The notes beneath the pieces are model-generated. The model did no database searches and was not told the DNA's origin. It saw only the letters and a list, made by a program, of their open reading frames with translations. From Bacteroidetes bacterium UBA1935 (GTDB lineage Bacteria > Bacteroidota > Bacteroidia > Chitinophagales > Chitinophagaceae): 64,000 bases of DNA. The number at the start of each line of letters is the position of its first letter. The stretch's first letter is position 1. Position numbers and translations under genes: made by a program. The DNA is taken from assembly GCA_002337045.1 (NCBI GenBank), contig DDFF01000016.1:134883-198882 (forward strand). Reading direction: 5' to 3'. Positions 52,179 through 59,457 of this stretch are shown one piece after another.

Positions 52179-53153
52179 TTATTTTAAAACTATCTGTCCG
52201 TCTGTTCTGTCTACACTTATGTTGAATGTATTGGCAATTACGTCTATTATGGCATCCAGCGACTGGTTGTGGAATGTGGTGGTCAGGCGCAGGTCGTTCA
52301 GCTTGTCGTTGGCAATCACAATATTGGTATCATAGGCATCGTTGAGCACAGGTACCAGACGGCTGAGTGGTGTGTTGTTGCACACAAACTCTTTGGTGCG
52401 GTAGTAATTGTGTAGTTCATCGTCTGTCTGTTCTTTCACCGGTTGCTCCACACTTTGTTTTACTGTTGCTTTTTCTTTCGGCTTCAGGATAACGCCCAGT
52501 TGTTTTTTGCTAACCTGTACTACGCCTGTTTCTACAATTACCTCTGTTTCGGCAGTGCTGCTCTTAACGTTGAAAGAAGTACCTACCACCTGCACATCCG
52601 CCTCGTTGGCGTGTATGATGAATGGCTTGCTCTTGTTGGGTGTTACGTTGAAGAAAGCTTCACCATCCAGTGTTACCTCTCGTGTATCGCAGCTAAAATT
52701 TTTCGGGTATTTGATAGATGCGTGTTTGTTCAGTGTTACTACAGTGCCATCAGGCAGTGTTTCTGATAGTACTACACCATCAGACTCCAGTGTTATCATG
52801 CGCCCGCTATACATGTAGTAGTAGGCTGTGTAGCTGCCGCCCACCATCATGATGAGTGCTGCTGCCACGCGCATCCAGTTGGTGCGCCTGCCCAGTGGTA
52901 TGGTTTTAGGTGCTGCAGGTTTTGCTGCTACCCGCTGCTTAAAGCGTTCCCACGCGGCATTTTCATCTACCGTGCTTTTTGCTTCCAACTTTTTGCTTTC
53001 CTGCCATATATAGTGCAGGTGTTGCAGGTGCTTGGCATTGGCGGCATCGGCTGCCTCCCATTGCTGCACTTGCTGCTGCTCTTCGGGCGTAGCCTCGCCG
53101 AGCAGGTATTTCACCAGCAGGTCATCGTTCATATGGCTGTTGTTCGTGTTCAA
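52179..53153 (-). CDS. FecR-family anti-sigma factor
   Basis: 324 residues. The cytoplasmic N-terminal part (about 1-90) has the FecR start DDLLVKYLLGEATPEEQQQV. One transmembrane helix follows (about 97-116, MRVAAALIMMVGGSYTAYYY). The periplasmic FecR domain is at about 120-225 (LPDGTVVTLNKHASIKYP, REVTLDGEAFFNV). A C-terminal DUF4974/STN-like module is at about 250-324 (NNTPLSRLVPVLNDAYDTNI). It holds the ECF sigma factor inactive until the outer-membrane partner signals. It is located 13 bp after the sigma gene and 13 bp before the STN-repeat gene. Confidence 0.94.
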   Translation of the reverse strand: MNTNNSHMNDDLLVKYLLGEATPEEQQQVQQWEAADAANAKHLQHLHYIWQESKKLEAKSTVDENAAWERFKQRVAAKPAAPKTIPLGRRTNWMRVAAALIMMVGGSYTAYYYMYSGRMITLESDGVVLSETLPDGTVVTLNKHASIKYPKNFSCDTREVTLDGEAFFNVTPNKSKPFIIHANEADVQVVGTSFNVKSSTAETEVIVETGVVQVSKKQLGVILKPKEKATVKQSVEQPVKEQTDDELHNYYRTKEFVCNNTPLSRLVPVLNDAYDTNIVIANDKLNDLRLTTTFHNQSLDAIIDVIANTFNISVDRTDGQIVLK

Positions 53154-53166
53154 TGTTTTGTTGTCG

Positions 53167-53703
53167 TTACATGTTTAGCAAAAAAATCCACAATACAGGC
53201 AGCAAGTCTGCCAGTTTAACCCTCATCAATTTCAGCGCCTTGCCCATCTGGTTTTCTACTGTTTTTACAGACAAACCCAACTGCTCGGCTATCTCACGGT
53301 ACTTCATATCCTCAAACCTGCTCATCTGAAAAATGGTGCGGCATTGCTCGGGCAGTTCTGCCAATGCCTGTCGCAGCCTTTCTTCCAGTTGCAGCACTTT
53401 GCTGTGTTGTGTATTGTTATTGTCCATCTCGCTATTGGTATGCACAGCGTAGTTGCGGTACGACTGTTTCACTTTTTCGTGCTTCACGAAATTGATGCAG
53501 TCGTTGTACACAGCGCGGTACAGATAGGCATTCAGCGATTGCAGTTCATGTATCTTTTCTTTCTTTTCCCACAGCTTTACAAATACGTTCTGCACTATTT
53601 CCTCCGCATCGTCTTCGTCTTTCAGTATAGTGCATGCGTAGGCGTGCAGCCTCTTGTAGTGAGACTTGAACACTTCTTCAAACAATATTTCGGTACTTGC
53701 CAT
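53167..53703 (-). CDS. ECF RNA polymerase sigma factor (FecI-like)
   Basis: 178 residues from ATG 53703 (MASTEILFEEVFKSH); ATG 53736 would add 11 residues. The longest frame (53805) lies upstream of the predicted transcription start and is rejected. Sigma region 2 reads DEDDAEEIVQNVFVKLWEKK and AYLYRAVYNDCINFVKH. Region 4 reads LAELPEQCRTIFQMSRFEDM with KYREIAEQLGLSVKTVENQM. It directs RNA polymerase to GGGGTA-N15-GTCAT promoters, on my reading, including its own. First gene of the sigma-FecR-STN operon. Confidence 0.94.
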   Translation of the reverse strand: MASTEILFEEVFKSHYKRLHAYACTILKDEDDAEEIVQNVFVKLWEKKEKIHELQSLNAYLYRAVYNDCINFVKHEKVKQSYRNYAVHTNSEMDNNNTQHSKVLQLEERLRQALAELPEQCRTIFQMSRFEDMKYREIAEQLGLSVKTVENQMGKALKLMRVKLADLLPVLWIFLLNM

Positions 53704-53792
53704 ACTTACGGTGGCATTACCGCTCGTTAGTTCCATGCAGCCTGTGTGGTATCGGGGTGCAAAGATAACCGCTTCTGCCGTTGCCATTTCAT

Positions 53793-53824
53793 GTATGACA
53801 ACCAACAGAACAATTACCCCTATG
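53793..53824 (-). promoter_or_regulatory. ECF-type autoregulated promoter of sigma/FecR operon
   Basis: Minus strand: CATAGGGGTA (53815-53824), 13 nt, TTGTCATAC (53793-53801). It has the same bases and the same spacing as the elements before the genes starting at 50249 and 48905. The predicted transcription start is near 53786. Confidence 0.72.
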
Positions 53825-53950
53825 CTTTTCCGAAAATTTTATACAAATATCTGTTATTTACTACAAGTGGCTGATAACCAGTATTGATAGGTATTGCTTT
53901 TAATGAGATGTTAATGCCGCGCTAACGGGCTGTTAATCAATGGGTTTTGC

Positions 53951-53981
53951 TTGCTTGTGGGAAAGGTATTGACCACATTTG
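53951..53981 (+). promoter_or_regulatory. Possible promoter of 61-residue membrane protein
   Basis: TTG (53951-53953), 20 nt, CACATTTG (53974-53981, one mismatch to TAnnTTTG), 30 bp before the ATG at 54012. Confidence 0.35.
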
Positions 53982-54011
53982 TAGGATGCGGGTGGTAAAG
54001 AACCGCAACTA

Positions 54012-54197
54012 ATGATGGAAAACTACGAAAAACAAAATCCCGTATACGGTGCGGAACCATATACGGGAGATGCGGAAGCCTCTAAAGAAAAAGGCCTGAA
54101 ATTTTTGTTGGTATTATTTATGACAACTATCGGTGCATTCGCTACCGCAGCTTTCGCCACATTCGCTGCCGCAGCTTTCATCGCACGTATGTTTTGA
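54012..54197 (+). CDS. 61-residue single-pass membrane protein, antisense to neighbouring gene
   Basis: MMENYEKQNPVYGAEPY starts a polar N-terminus of 29 residues, followed by one transmembrane helix rich in Ala and Phe (GAFATAAFATFAAAAFIA). Its last 84 bases overlap, in antisense, the Cys-rich tail of the gene at 54114-54968, and its middle contains that gene's terminator. A promoter-like element lies upstream. The polar/hydrophobic split is protein-like, but the helix half is a shadow of a repeat that also codes the other strand, so this ORF could be fortuitous. Confidence 0.45.
   Translation: MMENYEKQNPVYGAEPYTGDAEASKEKGLKFLLVLFMTTIGAFATAAFATFAAAAFIARMF
54038..54068 (-). terminator. Terminator of 284-residue exported protein gene, inside opposite ORF
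   Basis: 9-bp stem TCCCGTATA / TATACGGGA with a nested GGT/ACC pair. On the minus strand it is followed by TTTTGTTTTT, 46 bp past the stop at 54114. It lies in the coding region of the plus-strand 61-residue ORF. Confidence 0.75.
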
Positions 54198-54968
54198 GTA
54201 CTTGCCGTTGATGTCGTACTCTTTTATACGTTTGAAGGTAGCTTTGTCTACATCTATATAAATCTTCTTGACAGGGTATGATGCTTTGGCGGGCAGTACC
54301 GGGATGTTCTCCACTTTTTCTGTAGCCAGAAGTGCGCTTTCGTCTATTTCTTTTACATACGTAGTGCCTTCGCAGTCGTTGCACTCGCAGTCTTCTTTGC
54401 TGTAGTAGCGCGCATATACTTTCACTTTCAGTTTTGCAGTACCGTTGCAACGTTCTACATACGTTATTGTTTCCGTGTTCGGATTAGCATAGTAGAATGC
54501 ATTGCCGCATTCGTTCATGATATACAGTGTACAACCCTTTGTAGCAGGGCGTATAACCCAGCATGGTATGTTGCGCTGATTGGTAAGCGCCAGCAGGCTG
54601 TATATATAATTGTGTTTGCCATCGCCCAACATACCTATAGCGCCAAATGGCAGGGTAGTGCTTTCCAGCCTGTCGATTGTAAAAGCAGGGTCGCTAACAC
54701 CTTTGTAACCGATAGCCGTAAAGAGCGCGTTTATTTCGTCTTTGTACTTGGCATCGTTTGCCAATGCTTTCAGGTTTTTGAAATATACATTCTTATCCGT
54801 TACATGGCGCAGCGGTACAAACTGTGGCGATACGCCCAGCTTTGTAATAACTGCGGGTGTTTTATCTTTTGGTACATTAAAAATGCGGTGTTTGTCTGTG
54901 CATGGAGATTGTGCGGATGCAACCAGATATTGAAGTGCCAGGAGGCACAGCAGGATACCTTTTTTCAT
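54114..54968 (-). CDS. Exported protein with CxxxC-repeat C-terminal tail
   Basis: 284 residues from ATG 54968 (an open frame continues 73 codons without protein-like content). The signal peptide ends VASA|QSP. The body (about 20-255) is not recognised; it contains HNYIYSLLALTNQRNIPCWV, reminiscent of transglutaminase-like folds, and a CNGTAKLKVKVYARYYS region with a CECNDC cluster. The tail has six Cys exactly four residues apart (HTCDESCGSECGESC, then GSECTDSCHK), a probable metal-binding or disulfide-rich end. A terminator lies 46 bp downstream. Its 3' end is antisense to the 61-residue ORF. Confidence 0.78.
   Translation of the reverse strand: MKKGILLCLLALQYLVASAQSPCTDKHRIFNVPKDKTPAVITKLGVSPQFVPLRHVTDKNVYFKNLKALANDAKYKDEINALFTAIGYKGVSDPAFTIDRLESTTLPFGAIGMLGDGKHNYIYSLLALTNQRNIPCWVIRPATKGCTLYIMNECGNAFYYANPNTETITYVERCNGTAKLKVKVYARYYSKEDCECNDCEGTTYVKEIDESALLATEKVENIPVLPAKASYPVKKIYIDVDKATFKRIKEYDINGKYSKHTCDESCGSECGESCGSECTDSCHK
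54135..54182. repeat. Two tandem 24-bp repeats
   Basis: Copies 54135-54158 and 54159-54182 agree at 20 of 24 positions, with an internal 12-bp period. Read plus they encode Ala/Phe helix; read minus they encode the SCGSECGE-type Cys tail. Confidence 0.75.
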
Positions 54969-55062
54969 AAGCCTGTGTTTGTGAGCAACAAGATACATAT
55001 TAATTGATATTATGGCAATATACACTGCCTTGTAAGTGCTTGCATAGCCGTAAATTGCAGCT

Positions 55063-55770
55063 ATGTTCAGGACAATAACGGTGCTTGCGGCGCTCACGTT
55101 AGGCAATATTGCGGCAAATGCACAGATAGATGCAGGCGTAGGTGCGTCGTTTGGTTTCCCCATGTCTTTCAATCCCAATGTTGGCAATTATAACCACTCA
55201 TCGGGCGTGCCGGGTGCCAAAGCACAGTTTACCTATCAGCCGCAAAATGCAACATTTGTGCCTACACTGGCGGTAGAGGTATCGCCATATATATTGCCTG
55301 TTAATATGCTGGGCAATACAGACAGGGTCCTGAATATGAATTTCTTTACCCTGAATGCCATGTTATACGGTAGGGCAAGGAAAGTGCTTAACAATAACAA
55401 AGAGCTGTATTATGGGGTAGGCATTGGCGCTACATATATGAAGGGCAGAAGCGTGAGCCTGAGTGGTAATCAGAACAGTTATGTAACCGTAATAGAAGAC
55501 TCGGCGGACTATATACAAGCAATTGCTCCGCAAGTGGCACTGAATGCTGAATATCTGATACCTGTAACACCGCAGGCACCAGTGTATCTGGGTATAGGCG
55601 GGCAGCTATTGTATAGCTACTATTTTGAAAGGCAAACAACCTGGCGCATAGCCGTGGTTGATGACCAGTACAACCTCTACAACCTGAACCCTAAACTACA
55701 GGGGCATATGCTGAACCCGAGTGTGTATCTGGTGCTGTACTACAGGTTTGGCTCCCGAAGCAAATATTGA
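55063..55770 (+). CDS. Outer-membrane beta-barrel protein
   Basis: 235 residues. The signal peptide ends AANA|QID. The mature part has strands such as VGASFGFPMSFNPNVGNY, YYGVGIGATYMKGRSVSL and YLGIGGQLLYSYYFER, and a terminal LVLYYRFGSRSKY, consistent with an 8-stranded PorT/OmpW-like barrel. It is followed after 46 bp by a TPR lipoprotein. A TAAATTGC box (near -7 consensus) lies just before the start. Function unknown. Confidence 0.75.
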   Translation: MFRTITVLAALTLGNIAANAQIDAGVGASFGFPMSFNPNVGNYNHSSGVPGAKAQFTYQPQNATFVPTLAVEVSPYILPVNMLGNTDRVLNMNFFTLNAMLYGRARKVLNNNKELYYGVGIGATYMKGRSVSLSGNQNSYVTVIEDSADYIQAIAPQVALNAEYLIPVTPQAPVYLGIGGQLLYSYYFERQTTWRIAVVDDQYNLYNLNPKLQGHMLNPSVYLVLYYRFGSRSKY

Positions 55771-55803
55771 TATTCCCATTGCTTTTTTGACGGGCTAATT
55801 ATT

Positions 55804-55812
55804 TAAGTTTGC
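55804..55812 (+). promoter_or_regulatory. Possible -7 promoter element
   Basis: TAAGTTTGC, an exact TAnnTTTGC match, 4 bp before the TPR lipoprotein ATG at 55817. A TTTG lies 14 bp and a TTG 22 bp upstream, neither ideal. Confidence 0.35.
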
Positions 55813-55816
55813 AGCC

Positions 55817-56824
55817 ATGAAAAAGGTACTGTACGGATTTGTTGCATTATTTATAGCATTGGCTGCCTGCAAAAACGGTGAAAAGAAAACTGTGGTAGAT
55901 AATAACCCTGTGTTTCAAAACCCGAAGCTGAAGGAGGTGAGTGATAAGATAGCGCAGGACCCCAACAACGCAGCCCTTTACTTTGAGCGTGGTAATAAAC
56001 TGCACAAGCTGCAGGAAGACTCGTTGGCCATCAACGACTATAAAAAGGCAGTATCGTTGGATAGTACAAAGGCCGAATACTACAGTGCTATAGGCCAAGT
56101 GCTGTTTGAACATAAAGACATCAGCGGTAGTGTTACCTACTTGGAAAAAGCACTGAAGCTGAACCCGGAGGATAAAGTAGCGCAGCTGAAGCTGGCCAAG
56201 ATGTTTGTATACATCAAAGAATATTCCAAAGCATTTAATGCCATCAATACTGTACTGAGGCAAGATGTATTTGCCGCAGAGGGCTATTTCCTGAAAGGGA
56301 TGATATACAAAGACCTGAAAGATACTTCAAGGGCAATATCCAGTTTTCGTACCGCAGTGCAGGTAGATGCACAATATGCAGATGCATTTGTACAACTGGG
56401 GCAGATATTCAGTGCAAAAGGAGATCCCGTGGCACTCAGCTATTACAACAACGCTTTCAAAAGCGATACAACAGATGTGTTTCCTCTCTTTGCCCGTGGT
56501 GTTTACTACCAGGATAGGAAAGAATATGAACTGGCAAAAGAAGAGTACCGTAATGCCATACTGCACAACAGGCTGTATCTGGATGCCTACTTCAACATGG
56601 GGTATGTATACATGCAGCAAGACTCTTTTGAAAAAGCACTGCGCCAGTATGAACTGATAACGCAACTGGACCAGACAAACCCTGAAGGCTACTTTAATAA
56701 AGGCCTGGCTTACGAGAAATTGGGCAAAAAAGAAGATGCCATCAGAGAGTATCAGCAAACACTTGTTTTTGCAGAAGATTTTGAAGCTGCTAAAATAAGG
56801 CTGAAGGCACTGGGTGCTAAATAA
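55817..56824 (+). CDS. TPR-repeat lipoprotein
   Basis: 335 residues. The lipobox gives Cys18 (ALAA|CKNGEK). Eight or so tetratricopeptide repeats fill 45-330, with clear 34-residue spacing (NAALYFERGNKLHKLQEDSL, AEYYSAIGQVLFEHKDISGS, AEGYFLKGMIYKDLKDTSRA, PEGYFNKGLAYEKLGKKEDA). Such proteins scaffold complexes in the periplasm or on the outer membrane; some TPR lipoproteins support gliding/T9SS, but no specific link is seen. It may have its own promoter at 55804. Confidence 0.92.
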   Translation: MKKVLYGFVALFIALAACKNGEKKTVVDNNPVFQNPKLKEVSDKIAQDPNNAALYFERGNKLHKLQEDSLAINDYKKAVSLDSTKAEYYSAIGQVLFEHKDISGSVTYLEKALKLNPEDKVAQLKLAKMFVYIKEYSKAFNAINTVLRQDVFAAEGYFLKGMIYKDLKDTSRAISSFRTAVQVDAQYADAFVQLGQIFSAKGDPVALSYYNNAFKSDTTDVFPLFARGVYYQDRKEYELAKEEYRNAILHNRLYLDAYFNMGYVYMQQDSFEKALRQYELITQLDQTNPEGYFNKGLAYEKLGKKEDAIREYQQTLVFAEDFEAAKIRLKALGAK

Positions 56825-56894
56825 TAATCTGCCATCACACGTTGTAGGATTTACTTTTTTAAAACATTATATTTAGTGTTTTAAAGCCTTTTGT

Positions 56895-57347
56895 TTGCAC
56901 TTATATATACGTATTCTACTCTTATTGTTATGCCTTGCAACTGCTGCACATGCGCAGGATGATGCTGATGTGGCAGACTTGCCTAAACTAACGGTTGCCA
57001 TACCGCTGGAAAAGAATATAAACATCAGGATAACAGGTAGAGATACTACCATGCTCAATTATTATAACCTGTATGCTTTTGAATACAGTGAAGGCAAAAG
57101 CAAAGCAACCGGAGAAATACTGGTGCCAAAATATCTGGACGCATACAAGCACAAAGCTAGGGTAACACTGTCCCTTTGCAGGGTTACCAACTTTATTATG
57201 CATACTGCTGCTAATAGTATGGAAGTGGAAGACTACGTTGAAGTAACCTTAAATGGTAAGAAACAGTATTTCAATTTTGATCCTGAACTGCCGCATCCGG
57301 TATTTACATTGTGCAACAATCAACAGCAAGAAACGATAGTTGAATAA
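56895..57347 (+). CDS. Exported protein of unknown function (TTG start)
   Basis: 150 residues. The only start that gives the signal peptide (HLYIRILLLLLCLATAAHA|QDD) is TTG at 56895; an in-frame TAG at 56874 stops further extension and the next in-frame ATG is inside the mature domain. The mature part is a beta-rich domain with no known motif (LEKNINIRITGRDTTMLNYY, EDYVEVTLNGKKQYFNF). Its last 8 bp overlap the next gene, which also starts with TTG, so the two are translationally coupled. Confidence 0.7.
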   Translation: MHLYIRILLLLLCLATAAHAQDDADVADLPKLTVAIPLEKNINIRITGRDTTMLNYYNLYAFEYSEGKSKATGEILVPKYLDAYKHKARVTLSLCRVTNFIMHTAANSMEVEDYVEVTLNGKKQYFNFDPELPHPVFTLCNNQQQETIVE

Positions 57348-58203
57348 AGCAATCAAAATATCGTTGTTGGTTGTTGTAGCTGTGTTTTGCAGTGTGCAGA
57401 GTAATGCACAGAGAAAGAAGCCTGCTAAGCAAGAGCCCAAAACCAAAGCAATGCCCGCTCCCGATTTGATAGAGAGCACCCCTGTAAGGCAACCGAAGAA
57501 AGACACGGTAGAGATAATTTACGAAACAGTACCAGCCAGGCAATCGAAGAAACAAATAGATAACAGTGGATCGCTGCTGTCTGTAAAGGAAGAGGTAATA
57601 ACCATAACCAAGAAAGATACTGGCCGCAGAAAGAATGTACAGATAGTGTATGATACGGTGAAGTATGTAAAGAAACCCAAGCCGGAGGAAAATCAACCCG
57701 GTGCTGAAGAAAAAGTAAAAGTAAAAGCACCGCAAGTGCCTGCTGTTGCAGATGCGAAAGCAGTAAAGGACACTGTAAAAGAAAAACCCAAAGAAGGTTT
57801 TTGTGGTTGTGTAGAGTTGAAGATAAAAGGGCAGGACACCATCAACTTTGAAGACTATATCAACTATTCATTCACGTTTAAAAATAATTGTAAGTCGGAA
57901 GTGTTTGTGTATTCATACGCGTTTCGTTTTGGGGTGGCAGACTATTTCGGGAAGCCTGTAAAGCGCCTGCGCCGTATAGACTTTGTAAAACGCTTTGACC
58001 ATAGCGAATATGTACGCATAGACCCGGGCGAAACCTACGAGTATCGTTTTGCAGACGACCCGTTTTTTGAATATGAACTGACGCGTGGCAGCCAATACAG
58101 ATTCACCTTCATACACAGCAATACTACCAACAAAAGTAAAATAGCACCAACCAAAACATATCTTTGTAGTGAGGTAAAGGAACAGGTGGTAACCGTGAAG
58201 TAG
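57340..58203 (+). CDS. Exported Lys/Pro-rich protein of unknown function (TTG start)
   Basis: 287 residues starting at TTG 57340, overlapping the previous stop by 8 bp. The signal peptide ends SVQSNA|QRK. A long charged, probably extended region (25-150) rich in Lys, Pro, Val and Thr contains two related blocks (VEIIYETVPARQSKK and VQIVYDTVKYVKKPKPE). A compact C-terminal domain (about 155-287) starts FCGCVELKIKGQDT and is beta-rich. The linker could cross peptidoglycan. Function unknown. Confidence 0.72.
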   Translation: MNKAIKISLLVVVAVFCSVQSNAQRKKPAKQEPKTKAMPAPDLIESTPVRQPKKDTVEIIYETVPARQSKKQIDNSGSLLSVKEEVITITKKDTGRRKNVQIVYDTVKYVKKPKPEENQPGAEEKVKVKAPQVPAVADAKAVKDTVKEKPKEGFCGCVELKIKGQDTINFEDYINYSFTFKNNCKSEVFVYSYAFRFGVADYFGKPVKRLRRIDFVKRFDHSEYVRIDPGETYEYRFADDPFFEYELTRGSQYRFTFIHSNTTNKSKIAPTKTYLCSEVKEQVVTVK

Positions 58204-58228
58204 TGTTTAAAAATAATACTGAGATAAT

Positions 58229-58256
58229 GATAAAGGGAGCATCTGCTCCCTTTATC
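58229..58256. terminator. Bidirectional intrinsic terminator
   Basis: GATAAAGGGAGC - ATCT - GCTCCCTTTATC, a 12-bp perfect stem between convergent genes, overlapping the first base of the minus-strand stop codon. Confidence 0.85.
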
Positions 58257-58867
58257 TATGCCCTGAATTTTTTTATCTCTTCCAGATTGGCTTTAATGGT
58301 TTTGATGCTTTTGAAGTATAGTAGTTTGTAAACCAGTAGCAGCGATACGATGATTGCTACAATGCCTATCAGTATGCGTGGCAGAAACACATCTGGCATG
58401 TCCATCACATCTATATCCTTTACCCATTTTGCCATTACTACCAGTGTGCTGCTGATGATGAGTGGCGATAGTATAATAGTCCACAATCTTTCTTTGCCCA
58501 CCAGTAGCCTGAAGCGCTCTGTGGTTTGTGCTGTTTCGCTTACGCTGTTTTTACTAGGGTCCATAGCAGATAGCATCTTGTATTTTGCGTAAAACATAAA
58601 AAGGCTGCTAATGATAAATGCAAAGGATACAAAGTAAGAAGCGGTGAGCAATGTGTTTTCGAATACGGTGTTGAATAAGTGGATGTATACAATGGTTAGG
58701 AGTATACAAAGTGCCAGCCCCATGTATTCGTATATCAGTATATTCTTTACCGCGCTACGCGATTTGTTTTCCAGCATCAGGTTGATGAGCTGTTCGTTCA
58801 GTATCTTATTTTCCTGCAGTGTTTTATCGTACTGCTGCCACATGGCCTTCATATCGTCCAGTTCCAT
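58256..58867 (-). CDS. Four-helix membrane protein, putative anti-sigma partner
   Basis: 203 residues. A soluble N-terminal helix region (1-45: ELDDMKAMWQQYDKTLQENK) is followed by four transmembrane helices in two pairs (about 50-68 and 75-95; 135-155 and 165-185) and a basic C-terminus. It is encoded 15 bp downstream of an ECF sigma gene on the same strand, the normal place for a membrane anti-sigma factor. It lacks the zinc-binding HxxxCxxC motif of ZAS domains, so if it binds sigma, it does so differently. Function is inferred from context. Confidence 0.6.
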   Translation of the reverse strand: MELDDMKAMWQQYDKTLQENKILNEQLINLMLENKSRSAVKNILIYEYMGLALCILLTIVYIHLFNTVFENTLLTASYFVSFAFIISSLFMFYAKYKMLSAMDPSKNSVSETAQTTERFRLLVGKERLWTIILSPLIISSTLVVMAKWVKDIDVMDMPDVFLPRILIGIVAIIVSLLLVYKLLYFKSIKTIKANLEEIKKFRA

Positions 58868-58882
58868 AAAGCAATTTCTTTT

Positions 58883-59383
58883 TTAGTTGTTCAACAATGG
58901 TTGTGCCTGTTTCCGCAATCTGTCTTTTATCCTGTTTAGCTTGGTGCCCACATTGCTGGTGCTGATGCCTAGTATCTCAGCAATTTCGGCATGTGTCCTG
59001 TCTTCGAAGTACAGAAGCACCAGTGCTTTGTCCAGCGGTGGCAGTTCGCCAATCAGTTTGTGCATAATGCGGTATTCTTCTGCATACGGTACATGTCCAT
59101 CGTCTGCTATATCTATGATAGGTAGTTGCGGGGTAGTGGTGATGGAGTTGCGTTGTTTTCGTTTGTGGGTAATGGCAGTATTCAGTGCCACACGGTATAG
59201 CCAGGTGCTTATCGCCGCATCGCCACGGTAGCGGGCATAGCCATTCCATGCCTGCAATACAATTTCCTGAAACAGGTCGCGAATGTCTTCATCGTCTGCC
59301 GCGTACAGATGGCATACTTTATACACCAGCTTTTCGTGCTGCTGTATCAGTGTTGCAAATGCCTGTTGAAGATTTGATTGCAT
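58883..59383 (-). CDS. ECF RNA polymerase sigma factor
   Basis: 166 residues from ATG 59383 (a TTG at 59410 would place the start inside a hairpin). Region 2 reads YAADDEDIRDLFQEIVLQAW with DAAISTWLYRVALNTAITHKRK. Region 4 reads LPPLDKALVLLYFEDRTHAE followed by IAEILGISTSNVGTKLNRIKD. Size and layout are standard. The partner is the four-helix protein 15 bp downstream. I found no shared promoter motif for this sigma factor in the window. A terminator-like hairpin directly abuts the start codon. Confidence 0.93.
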   Translation of the reverse strand: MQSNLQQAFATLIQQHEKLVYKVCHLYAADDEDIRDLFQEIVLQAWNGYARYRGDAAISTWLYRVALNTAITHKRKQRNSITTTPQLPIIDIADDGHVPYAEEYRIMHKLIGELPPLDKALVLLYFEDRTHAEIAEILGISTSNVGTKLNRIKDRLRKQAQPLLNN

Positions 59384-59388
59384 AAAAA

Positions 59389-59427
59389 TACGGCTACCAA
59401 TAATATACAATTATTAGTAGCCGTGTA
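59389..59427 (-). terminator. Hairpin with T-run directly before the ECF sigma start codon
   Basis: Minus strand: ACGGCTACTAATAAT-TGTAT-ATTATTGGTAGCCGT, then ATTTTT and the ATG. It should terminate the upstream T9SS gene, yet its T-run is fused to the sigma start, so it could also regulate sigma translation or act as an attenuator. Confidence 0.7.
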
Positions 59428-59457
59428 TGGTAAAACATCACACCTGATGCGAAAAAA

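Noticed and set aside
53704..53805. Long N-terminal extension of the ECF sigma factor (start at 53805)
   Set aside because: It overlaps the predicted -10 element and lacks family similarity; ATG 53703 gives a standard ECF N-terminus.
54969..55187. 73-codon N-terminal extension of the Cys-tail exported protein
   Set aside because: It would bury a perfect signal peptide beginning at ATG 54968 and has no conserved-looking sequence.
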